Source: Planctomycetota bacterium
GTDB taxonomy: Bacteria > Planctomycetota > Planctomycetia > Gemmatales > Gemmataceae
Direction of reading: 5' to 3'
DNA length: 32,223 bases
NCBI GenBank assembly: GCA_021325115.1
Contig: JAJPHU010000337.1
Coordinates: 1 to 32,223 of the forward strand
Positions within the stretch are counted from its first letter, which is position 1; every line of letters begins with the position of its first letter. This document shows positions 8,534 through 15,560 of the stretch, one piece after another. Both the position numbers and the translations under genes were made by a program. The notes beneath the pieces are model-generated. The model did not search any database, was not told the origin of the DNA, and saw nothing but the letters and a program-made list of their open reading frames with translations.

Positions 8534-9772
8534 ATGAATGTGCTCCATCTCACTCTGACGTTTCAACGCAGCGGGCGGCGCAATGCCATCCTAACGCTGA
8601 TTAAGTATCTCCGCTCCGAGCATGTGCGTTTCGACCTGGGCTGCCTTGAAGAACTCGGCTGTTCCCCTCAGGAACTCCAAGACGTCATCGGTGCTGCAGA
8701 AGTTTTTCCGCGCCGATCGGTTTTCGACCTTCGTGCGATCCGGCGTCTCGACCATTTTTGCCGCCGGCGTCAAATCGACCTGATCCATGCCCACGATGGC
8801 GCCAGTCAATACCTCGCTGCGCTGGCGCGCTTACGGATGCCTCGCTGCCGTATGCTGATGACATTTCACCGCTCACTTAACTTCGAGTCGGCAACATTGC
8901 GCGATCGCCTTCGCAATGCCTTTGCCAATTCCATGAGCGATGTTATTGTTACAGGTTCGCGGGAACGTCAGCAACACTTTCTCTCTACGAACTTCGTCCG
9001 GCGCCGGAAAGTTATTCGTATTCCTTTTGGCATTGATATGGAACGGTTTCGGCCCGACCCGCTGGCCGGCGCCGCCGTCCGCAAAGCCCTCGATTTGAGC
9101 CAGGAAACGTTCGTGATCGGCGCCGTAGGCCACTTCGGGCCAGAAAAGGGGATCGATGTCGTTGTGCGTGGTTTCCAAAAATTGGTCGCTGGCCCTTTGC
9201 CAGTCCCCGTCGTCTTGGTAGTGTTCGGCTCTGGGACGCACGAGCAACAAGAGAGACTACAAGCGCTCGCTCGCTCCATGCCCTCGGCACGAATCCTTTT
9301 TGCGGGATTTCACAACGACATACACCGTTGGCTACGGGCCTTCGACCTCTTTGTGCATGCGCCGCGTTTAGAAGCGTTCGGGCTGGCCTTGGTCGAAGCG
9401 ATGGCTACCCAGCTGCCGCTCATCGCCACTCGTGTCGGCGGCATTCCCGACATCGTCCGGGAAGGGGAAACGGGCTTGTTAGTGTCGCCGGAGGCGCCCG
9501 AAGAACTGGCTGCAGCCATGGCGCGTCTTATCAGCGATCCTTGTTTGCGGCGTTCCCTGGCCGAGCAGGCGCGTCAAGCGGCCGTGGAGCAATTCAACGC
9601 CGAGCGCTTTGCCCAACGCTATCTTCGCGTCTATCAAGCCCTGCTCGATGGTCAAGCCCCCAAAGGAGTCGATCAAGAAGAGCACGATCTGCCCGAGCGC
9701 GGTGAAGCGACGTCTGCAAAGGTCAAAAATCCAGTGGCCTTGCACTCCATGTCCCCCATTCAAGATGCATGA
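8534..9772 (+). CDS. GT4-family glycosyltransferase
   Basis: This 412-residue GT-B enzyme has an N-terminal domain starting MNVLHLTLTFQRSGRRNAI and containing a DLIHAHDG segment. The linker IPFGIDMERFRPD leads to a donor domain with GAVGHFGPEKGIDVVV. The EX7E motif is EAFGLALVE, followed by AMATQLPLIATRVGGIPDIV. This is the classical retaining GT4 layout, so it should transfer a sugar from a nucleotide donor onto the growing glycan. About 40 C-terminal residues past the conserved fold are charged and probably flexible. It follows the 8438-8494 repeat by 39 bp and precedes the GT2-like gene by 30 bp. The start has only a weak ribosome binding site. The closest functional type and the donor are not determinable by eye. 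Confidence 0.88.
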   Translation: MNVLHLTLTFQRSGRRNAILTLIKYLRSEHVRFDLGCLEELGCSPQELQDVIGAAEVFPRRSVFDLRAIRRLDHFCRRRQIDLIHAHDGASQYLAALARLRMPRCRMLMTFHRSLNFESATLRDRLRNAFANSMSDVIVTGSRERQQHFLSTNFVRRRKVIRIPFGIDMERFRPDPLAGAAVRKALDLSQETFVIGAVGHFGPEKGIDVVVRGFQKLVAGPLPVPVVLVVFGSGTHEQQERLQALARSMPSARILFAGFHNDIHRWLRAFDLFVHAPRLEAFGLALVEAMATQLPLIATRVGGIPDIVREGETGLLVSPEAPEELAAAMARLISDPCLRRSLAEQARQAAVEQFNAERFAQRYLRVYQALLDGQAPKGVDQEEHDLPERGEATSAKVKNPVALHSMSPIQDA

Positions 9773-9802
9773 ACCGAATAATTCTTCTGGAGGTAAGCTA
9801 AA

Positions 9803-10825
9803 ATGAAAGAGCAAGTAACCATCGTGGTAGTGCCGCGAGACCGCTTCACCAGCGTGCTCGCTTGCGCCGCATCGATCCTCCAACATACGACGCCGCCTTA
9901 TCGGCTTGTCTTTCTCGATTTTGGGTATTCCAAAAGGACTTTGACCCGACTTCGACGACTAGACACGCACGGTCCTGTGGAGATTGTCCCCTGTGGCCGA
10001 ACGATCCCCATGAAAGCGTTTCGGGACTACTTGCCACAGGTGCAAACGCCTTACGTCGCCTGGGTTGACAATGATACGTTTGTGACCACAGGATGGTTGG
10101 AGAACCTGTTGAGTCGGGCGTCCCAAGGAGCCCGAGTCATCCTCCCCCTAACGCTTGAACGGGACGGCTACGACGCCGACTCCCGAAAGAACCCGCTGCG
10201 AGTACATATTAGCCATGGCGAGCTACGTCGAGTAGTTGTTGATAACGTCGAGTACATGTTGGATTACAAACCGTACCGGCGTGCCGCTCCGGAGGATATT
10301 CCTCAGGAGCCGCACACGGTGGATTTTTTCGAGCTTCATACGTTTTTTGCCGAAACCGAAGTACTCCGCCAACTCGACTTGCCTCCTATGGTCGTGCGAG
10401 AGCACCTCGATATCGGCATCCAGCTGCACCAAATGGGGATCCCCATTTGGTGCGAGCCGAAAAGCGTAGTCCATTTCGATAACATCCATGAACGGCCGAG
10501 CTTTGCAGATTTGAAGTTCTTTTTCTTCCGTTGGGATGAGCGTCTGATCGATCAATCACACGATCTCTTTGCGGCACGGTGGGGAGCTCGTTTCTATAGT
10601 GAACAGTCGATGAAGAACTGGGCTTTTCGCCGCAAGATCTTTAGCGTGGCCCGGTTCTTGGGCTTGCCGCAAAAACCGGCGGATTTGCTGGCGCGGATCT
10701 TTAATAAACTCCTACGTCCGCCACTTCCCCCGCATCTGGCCAAAGACCCCTTACCAACGTCGGAACGGGTATTCGACACAAAGTTCGTGGTCAGCAACCA
10801 AGAATCAGGAGTCGCTATTGCATGA
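9803..10825 (+). CDS. GT2-like (GT-A fold) glycosyltransferase
   Basis: This 340-residue protein starts with VTIVVVPRDRFTSVLACAAS, the first strand-helix of GT-A enzymes. It has the metal-binding DxD motif in VAWVDNDTFVTTGW (about residues 87-100). The later region, VREHLDIGIQLHQMGIPIW followed by CEPKSVVHFDN, resembles the ED/acceptor helix area of GT2 enzymes. No membrane span is seen, so it is probably cytosolic and acts on a lipid-linked acceptor. TGGAGGT at 9788-9794 supports the start. Its TGA overlaps the ATG of the next gene (ATGA at 10822-10825), implying translational coupling to the epimerase. A perfect 28-bp DNA palindrome (10426-10453) lies inside the coding region. Confidence 0.82.
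   Translation: MKEQVTIVVVPRDRFTSVLACAASILQHTTPPYRLVFLDFGYSKRTLTRLRRLDTHGPVEIVPCGRTIPMKAFRDYLPQVQTPYVAWVDNDTFVTTGWLENLLSRASQGARVILPLTLERDGYDADSRKNPLRVHISHGELRRVVVDNVEYMLDYKPYRRAAPEDIPQEPHTVDFFELHTFFAETEVLRQLDLPPMVVREHLDIGIQLHQMGIPIWCEPKSVVHFDNIHERPSFADLKFFFFRWDERLIDQSHDLFAARWGARFYSEQSMKNWAFRRKIFSVARFLGLPQKPADLLARIFNKLLRPPLPPHLAKDPLPTSERVFDTKFVVSNQESGVAIA
10426..10453. repeat. Perfect 28-bp palindrome inside the GT2-like gene
   Basis: The half-site GCACCAAATGGGGA is followed directly by its exact reverse complement, with no spacer. It encodes part of a conserved-looking LHQMGIPIWCEP segment, so it is not an obvious insertion. Confidence 0.9.
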
Positions 10826-11775
10826 CTACTTGTCTCGTTACCGGAGGCGCCGGCTTCATCGGTTCGCACCTGGCCGAAGCACTGGTCAAGCAGGGGCACC
10901 GCGTGCGCGTGTTGGATGACTTCAGTACAGGTCGTCAAGCCAACTTGGCCCACTTGCTGCCCCAGCACATCGAACTGATCGCTGGCGACTTGACCGATCC
11001 TAAGATGTTGCGCGCGGCGCTACACAATATCGAACTGGTCTTTCATCAGGCGGCGCTGCCCTCTGTACCGCGTAGCGTGGAAGATCCGTTGTCCACACAC
11101 CGCGTTTGCGCTACCGGCACTTTAGAACTACTAGCTGCTGCTCGGCAGGCCGGCGTACGGCGTGTGATCTACGCGGCCAGCTCCAGCGCCTACGGCAACT
11201 CCGAACGGCTGCCCAAACGTGAGAGTGATCCGACCAATCCTCTTTCACCCTATGCCGTAGCCAAGTTAGCCGGTGAACACTACTGTGCCTGCTTCAGTCA
11301 TATCCACGGCTTGGAGACGGTGCGGCTACGCTATTTCAACGTGTTTGGCCCCCGACAAAACCCAGACAGCCCCTATGCCGCTGTCATCCCGCGCTTTATT
11401 CAAGCCTGTTTGGCCGGCCGATCTCCGGTGATTCACGGCGACGGCCAACAGTCCCGCGACTTCACTTTTATTGACGATGTGGTACAGGCTAATCTCTTGG
11501 CTGCGTCGGCCCCCGGCGTGTCCGGTAAGGTCTATAACATCGCCTGCGGCCACCGCACCACGCTACTGGAACTGGTGGCTCAGATCAACGATCTCCTCGG
11601 TACAAACATTCGGCCGGTTCACACAGACTCACGGCCCGGCGACGTCCGCCACAGCCAAGCGGATATTCGGCTCGCTCAGACTGATCTCGGCTATCAACCA
11701 CGTGTGGATGTGCGTGAAGGGCTCCGCCGTTGCCTCGCTTTCTATACGGCAGATCGCCTCCCTGCCCAGAAGTGA
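10822..11775 (+). CDS. NAD-dependent UDP-sugar 4-epimerase (extended SDR, WbpP-like)
   Basis: This 317-residue extended short-chain dehydrogenase/reductase has the dinucleotide-binding motif GGAGFIG (8-14). It also has the acidic strand end LDDFSTG, catalytic ASSSAYG (119-125) and Y144xxxK148 in SPYAVAK. The RYFNVFGPRQ segment and PYAAVIPRF are characteristic of UDP-N-acetylglucosamine/UDP-galactose-type C4 epimerases such as WbpP. Expected role: supplying an epimerised nucleotide sugar to the neighbouring glycosyltransferases in the cytosol. The gene overlaps the GT2-like gene by four bases. A decarboxylating or glucuronate-epimerase activity remains possible because these subfamilies share all the motifs listed. 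The C-terminus ends in a normal substrate-domain helix (REGLRRCLAFY). Confidence 0.9.
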   Translation: MTTCLVTGGAGFIGSHLAEALVKQGHRVRVLDDFSTGRQANLAHLLPQHIELIAGDLTDPKMLRAALHNIELVFHQAALPSVPRSVEDPLSTHRVCATGTLELLAAARQAGVRRVIYAASSSAYGNSERLPKRESDPTNPLSPYAVAKLAGEHYCACFSHIHGLETVRLRYFNVFGPRQNPDSPYAAVIPRFIQACLAGRSPVIHGDGQQSRDFTFIDDVVQANLLAASAPGVSGKVYNIACGHRTTLLELVAQINDLLGTNIRPVHTDSRPGDVRHSQADIRLAQTDLGYQPRVDVREGLRRCLAFYTADRLPAQK

Positions 11776-11860
11776 CGACCATCCCGCCTTTAGCGATTGC
11801 CTTAGACCGACATCAGAGCGTTGGGTAGACGGGTATAGCAGCGAACGGCAAAACGCTCCA

Positions 11861-11946
11861 GTAGCTTATTGCAGCTGATTTGTTTACCAGCCTGCAGCGT
11901 CAGCAAAGACGACTCTGCAGTCAACTATTGAACTGCAATAAACTAC
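11861..11946. repeat. Inverted repeat just upstream of the AAA+ gene
   Basis: Arms 11861-11874 and 11933-11946 are 14 bp each with one mismatch (core TTATTGCAG/CTGCAATAA) and enclose 58 bp. The right arm ends 13 bp before the ATG at 11960. It may be an operator, an attenuating structure or the end of the epimerase transcript. The rest of the 184-bp gap shows no gene. Confidence 0.6.
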
Positions 11947-11959
11947 TAGCCAAATCGAG

Positions 11960-12787
11960 ATGAGAAGGATGACTCGAGAAAAAAATAACCGACAAACAGC
12001 ATCGCCCTTTACGGAGCAGCTGGCGACGCTGATCCCCTCGTTGCTCCCCTTGGCCGAAGCTCTGGAGGAAGCCGCTGCCAGCGATCTGCCGGTATTGTTC
12101 ATCGGGGCGGCGGGCACCGGCAAGACCTACCTGGCCCGCCTGCTCCATCAGTTCTCCCCGCGGAGCGAGCATCCGTTCGTCATCATGCCTTGCGGCTCCC
12201 TGGCGCCGAACTCGCTCCCAAGCGTACTGTTCGGACAGGTCCAGGACGCCCCGGAGGGAGTGGATGTGTTCTGTGCCGGCCGCTTGGCGACGGCAGGTTT
12301 GGGCGGTCTCCTGCTCAAAGATATAGATACTCTTTCCTTGCAAGTACAAAGTGCCTTACTACGCTTTATCCAGACAGGCACCTACGAACCGGTCGGCTCC
12401 GTGGAATTGCATTTCAGCCAGACTCGTATTTTCGCCGCCACCAACAGCGATCTCAAGAAAGACGTGATCAAAAAGCGGTTTCGGGGCGATCTCTATCACT
12501 GTTTCCACAATTTTACTTTTTATCTACCGCCGTTGTGCCAGCGACAGGAGGACATTGAACCACTGGCGCAGGCCATGGTGATTCGCTCTGCCGACCAATT
12601 TCATAAAAAGCCGCCCCGTCTTCTCCCGGAAACACTGCGTGTTTTACAGTCCTTCTCCTGGCCCGGCAACATCCGTCAACTGGAGACCAGCATCCAACAC
12701 GCCGTTCTGATATGTTCCAGAGATGAGCTTCACGTGGAGCATTTGCCACAAAATCTTCGTGAGGCAGCTGGCGACCAGTCGACTTAG
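11960..12787 (+). CDS. Degenerate sigma-54-activator-like AAA+ protein (no GAFTGA, no HTH)
   Basis: This 275-residue AAA+ domain is clearly derived from bacterial enhancer-binding proteins. It has Walker A GAAGTGKT (49-56), sensor-I region RIFAATNSDL, an arginine-finger region FRGDLYHCF, LPPLCQRQEDI and the sensor-II region WPGNIRQLE. Hallmarks are missing. The GAFTGA loop that contacts sigma-54 is replaced by DAPEGV. Walker B reads LLLKDID where LFLDEI is usual. The second arginine-finger position is Cys. There is no receiver domain before it and no helix-turn-helix after it. It therefore probably cannot remodel sigma-54 holoenzyme, and may instead be a regulatory partner or an ATPase with a different job. 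It ends the glycan locus. An alternative start is the ATG at 11969; neither has a clear ribosome binding site. Confidence 0.82.
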   Translation: MRRMTREKNNRQTASPFTEQLATLIPSLLPLAEALEEAAASDLPVLFIGAAGTGKTYLARLLHQFSPRSEHPFVIMPCGSLAPNSLPSVLFGQVQDAPEGVDVFCAGRLATAGLGGLLLKDIDTLSLQVQSALLRFIQTGTYEPVGSVELHFSQTRIFAATNSDLKKDVIKKRFRGDLYHCFHNFTFYLPPLCQRQEDIEPLAQAMVIRSADQFHKKPPRLLPETLRVLQSFSWPGNIRQLETSIQHAVLICSRDELHVEHLPQNLREAAGDQST

Positions 12788-12833
12788 GCCGCCTGGTCAG
12801 GGCTGTACCAGCCAGCTTTAAAAATAAGCGGCC
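12787..12833. terminator. Possible bidirectional hairpin between convergent genes
   Basis: GGCCGC (12787-12792) pairs with GCGGCC (12828-12833), with an inner CTGGT/ACCAG pair (12793-12797 with 12807-12811). It overlaps the stop codons of both convergent genes. TTTAAAAA within it could supply a short U-run on either strand. The structure is imperfect. Confidence 0.3.
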
Positions 12834-13408
12834 AAGGCTTGGCGCATCATCGAGCGGGCACGGTGTAGTCGGCTCTTCACCGCTGGCACGCCAAGATTAA
12901 GGATTTTGCCGATCTGTGGATTACTCATCTCCTCCACGTCAGCAAGGACATAAACCTCTCGGTACATCTCCGGCAGATCAGCGATCGCTTGAGCAATCTG
13001 CTCGCGCATCTCGTCGTCGAGCAGCTGCTGGGCGGGACAGCTAGCGCCCCCGGCGGTCCTGTCGTTCGGCCTAACGAGGCAAGCGTTCGTCTCTCGCTTG
13101 CGGCGGCAGAGAGCTTTCCGCCGATGCTCCAGGGCTGCATTCACCGTTACACGGCGCAACCAAGTCGTCAGCCGCGCTTCGCCGCGAAAACTGTCGAGCT
13201 TGCAAAGGATTCGCAACAACACTTCTTGAGTCACATCTTCCGCATCGGCCTCATTGCCGAGCACGTGACGGGCCACGTTGCGCACCAGAGAAGCGTGAGC
13301 ATAAAAGACTTTTTCCACCGCTCTGGCGTTTTCCGTCCCGGTTGAACAACTGCTCTCCACGCACCATTCGCAATTCGTAGCATTAGAACCATAATCCAGA
13401 AGCATCAT
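12818..13408 (-). CDS. ECF-type sigma-70 family RNA polymerase sigma factor
   Basis: From the ATG at 13408 the protein has 196 residues. AAGGAG at 13418-13423 (minus strand) lies eight bases upstream and decides this start; the frame is open further upstream but without a good start signal. Sigma region 2 (about residues 33-100) has EADAEDVTQEVLLRI and FRGEARLTTWLRRV. Region 4 (about 140-192) has LPEMYREVYVLADVEEMS and VPAVKSRLHRAR, the -35-recognising helix-turn-helix. This two-domain layout without regions 1 and 3 defines ECF sigma factors. Known role: redirecting RNA polymerase to a stress or envelope regulon. No anti-sigma gene adjoins it; the next gene downstream is convergent. The N-terminal extension holds a Cys trio (C13, C16, C21) in NCEWCVESSC, which could be redox- or metal-sensitive. 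Confidence 0.9.
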   Translation of the reverse strand: MMLLDYGSNATNCEWCVESSCSTGTENARAVEKVFYAHASLVRNVARHVLGNEADAEDVTQEVLLRILCKLDSFRGEARLTTWLRRVTVNAALEHRRKALCRRKRETNACLVRPNDRTAGGASCPAQQLLDDEMREQIAQAIADLPEMYREVYVLADVEEMSNPQIGKILNLGVPAVKSRLHRARSMMRQALAAYF

Positions 13409-14108
13409 CGGTTCTGTCTCCTTCGTATCATCTAGAGGCCAATCTTGTTCGAAGGGGAACTCGCTGCGCCGGCGGATACCGCAGGCGTTGGCAGAGGGTG
13501 GGCAGTTCCTTTGCCGGGAAGAGCAAGAGGGGACACCCTGTTTGCCGTGGCACCAATTCAACTACAGAAGAATTGGAGCAACTGTTATGCCACTATCTGC
13601 GGCTCCGGGCCATCAGGTCGAAAGGAGAGACTTAACTATCGCAGAACAAAAGAGTTAGATGGCCCCCGGAAAAATCGTATTACTTTCCTCGCTCATGCTC
13701 CAAGGAACACGGATGTTTCCATTTGGAAACACGGTACTTAACGCACGTTGCCTTTTGTTAACAATACCGTTCCCAAAGAATGGTGGATTAATCCCGCTTG
13801 GTCCACTAGCACGAAAAAAGCCTTGGCCATTTTTCGTTTTTGTCTGCAGCCATTTAGCCGCGCCATGTCCGGCAGACGACAATCCAGGTACAGTGCGGAA
13901 ATCCCTTCGCGGCGCAAGAATCGCTGAAATAGGCGTCCTCCTTCTGAGCGGCTGCCCGCTCACCCCCCTGGCTGAATTTTTTTGTTATCCTCCGTAGCTT
14001 GCCCGACCTAATCGGCTATCCTGAAAGGTAGACAGCAATCCCGTCTGGGTCTCCGGAAGTCGGCCTTGCCGCGACCGGGGACCGCGACTGCATCAAGAGG
14101 AGCTTTCC
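13409..14108. other. 700-bp gene-free stretch between divergent genes
   Basis: No open frame here looks like a real protein; the longest + strand frame (13659-13997) has no recognisable motif or good ribosome binding site. The stretch is AT-richer than its neighbours. It contains a 7-bp inverted repeat with a 10-base loop (13553-13559 with 13570-13576), a small symmetric site TGTTTCC-ATTT-GGAAACA near 13715-13732, and a terminator-like hairpin at 13812-13841. It must carry the promoters of both flanking genes, but I could not place them. Confidence 0.5.
13812..13841 (+). terminator. Orphan terminator-like hairpin with T-run
   Basis: CGAAAAAAGCC pairs with GGCCATTTTTCG (one-base bulge) and is followed by TTTTT (13837-13841). 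No protein gene ends upstream on this strand, so if real it may end a small RNA or a leader transcript. Confidence 0.4.
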
Positions 14109-15479
14109 ATGTCGCGCGATTCGGTAGCCGCCGATTTTCCCTTTCGCAGCGCTCTGCGGACTTTCCGCCGCCCCTGGCCGATCCTGGGGGTCGGATTGGC
14201 CTGTACAGTCATTGGGCTGGCGTTGTCACAGACGACGCTGGTGCCGTTGCGGTTGTTGTTTTTGGGAGCAGGAATTCTCCTGGCCGGCATCGCAGTAGCA
14301 CGGCGTTTGCAGACAGCCAGCTGGGAGCTGGAGGAACGCGTGGAGTCGGCTGGTGTGTTAGGAACCTCCTTTTTCGTGGTGCTGCTCGCCTATCTGAGTA
14401 CGGATGCGCAATGGGATTCCGCTCTCCTCTTTTTGCAGGCGCTCCTGATCGTCAGCCTGGCAGGATCATTTATTGTGCTGCTGCCGCGAATGGGACGACG
14501 CATTGCTGCCGTGGCGTTCGTCCTGTTCCATTTTTGCGGCATTCTCTCTGCCGTTACTTCTGTGCCACCGCCGCGCAGTGATGCTCCACCTTGGATCTCC
14601 ACGTTCCTTTGGAGCTATTTTTATCGCCATTATCTATTTTTCACTTACTTTACCAACGCTTATCACTTCTATTCGCCCGATCCGGGACCGGCGACCCTGG
14701 TGTGGTTCCACATCGAGTACGAGGACGGCAGTGTCCGCTGGAAAAAAATCCCCAATCGCGACGAAAGCCCGGTCGGCCTGTACCATCAGCGCATGTTGGC
14801 GGCAGCGGAAAGCACCATGAATAATATGAATGGCCCGCCGCTGATCAATCAAGAACAGATCCGAACTTATGAGCAGAAACTCAAGCGCCCCTATGAGTTG
14901 CTGCCCGGCATCCCTCATGATACGTGGGACGAGATCGTGAGGCGGCGGCGAGCCGCTGCCGAACTCTTCAAATTCGTCGATCCCCAGGATGGCCGGCCTG
15001 CGCCGCTCTATCCCGTGTTTGAATTGCCGGGCCAGTCCAGCGAATATGCCGAACCCCTGGAGTTTTCACGGCGGCTGATCGCCTCCTTTGCCCGCCACGT
15101 CGCCCATAGCGAACCCAGGCCGGTCAAGACCGTGCGCGTCTACCGTGTCGTCCACACGCTGATGACGCCGCGCGAATTGTATGAAGGCAAGGATCCCCTG
15201 GAGCCAACCCGCTTTGTGCCTTTTTACATGGGCAAGTACGATCCCGATGGCAAGCTGCTCGATCCGCAGGAACCGTTCCTGTACTGGCATGTGCCGATCA
15301 TCCGCGTGTCCAGGCGTTATCCGGAACCGGGCACGTACGTACCGCCGGAGCAAGGGGGGCCGATGCTGATCCCACGCTGGGAGCCAACCGCGGATGATCC
15401 TGGAAAGATCATCAATTTCGTTGAGATCCACGCGACGCAGAGCGACCGATTTCAGCCGGAGACTCTGAAAAAGAAGTGA
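14109..15479 (+). CDS. Polytopic membrane protein with C-terminal soluble domain, HTTM partner
   Basis: This 456-residue protein was not matched to a named family. The first 185 residues contain five or six hydrophobic helices: about 24-43, 46-65, 83-99, 107-128, 133-155 and possibly 166-186. A conserved-looking junction NAYHFYSPDPGP follows. The remaining 270 residues are hydrophilic, rich in Pro, Arg and Tyr, with an N-terminal part that reads like a beta-strand domain (WFHIEYEDGSVRWKKIP). The start is supported by GAGGAG at 14097-14102. It precedes an HTTM-domain gene on the same strand by 81 bp, which contains an inverted repeat. By inference the two form a membrane pair, the soluble domain facing outside and offering a substrate or partner to the HTTM protein. 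No catalytic motif was seen. Confidence 0.75.
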   Translation: MSRDSVAADFPFRSALRTFRRPWPILGVGLACTVIGLALSQTTLVPLRLLFLGAGILLAGIAVARRLQTASWELEERVESAGVLGTSFFVVLLAYLSTDAQWDSALLFLQALLIVSLAGSFIVLLPRMGRRIAAVAFVLFHFCGILSAVTSVPPPRSDAPPWISTFLWSYFYRHYLFFTYFTNAYHFYSPDPGPATLVWFHIEYEDGSVRWKKIPNRDESPVGLYHQRMLAAAESTMNNMNGPPLINQEQIRTYEQKLKRPYELLPGIPHDTWDEIVRRRRAAAELFKFVDPQDGRPAPLYPVFELPGQSSEYAEPLEFSRRLIASFARHVAHSEPRPVKTVRVYRVVHTLMTPRELYEGKDPLEPTRFVPFYMGKYDPDGKLLDPQEPFLYWHVPIIRVSRRYPEPGTYVPPEQGGPMLIPRWEPTADDPGKIINFVEIHATQSDRFQPETLKKK

Positions 15480-15490
15480 GCCTTCCCTAC

Positions 15491-15537
15491 CAGCTCGCCG
15501 TGCCAGCAAAGGTATTTCTTGCCAGCACGGCGGGCTG
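15491..15537. repeat. Gene-end inverted repeat
   Basis: Arms 15491-15503 and 15525-15537 are 13 bp with one G-U pair in + strand RNA and a 21-base loop. They lie 11 bp after the TGA of the upstream gene. GCCAGCA also occurs as a direct repeat in the loop region. No T-run follows. Confidence 0.6.
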
Positions 15538-15560
15538 CTATTGAAACAGGTACGACCACC

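Noticed and set aside
13553..13576. TGGCAC followed by spaced bases, considered as a sigma-54 promoter
   Set aside because: The -12 element (TTGC) is absent at the right distance; CAAC is found instead.
13659..13997. 112-codon + strand frame in the gene-free stretch
   Set aside because: It contains the terminator-like hairpin, has no domain or ribosome binding site and odd composition. I treat the region as non-coding.
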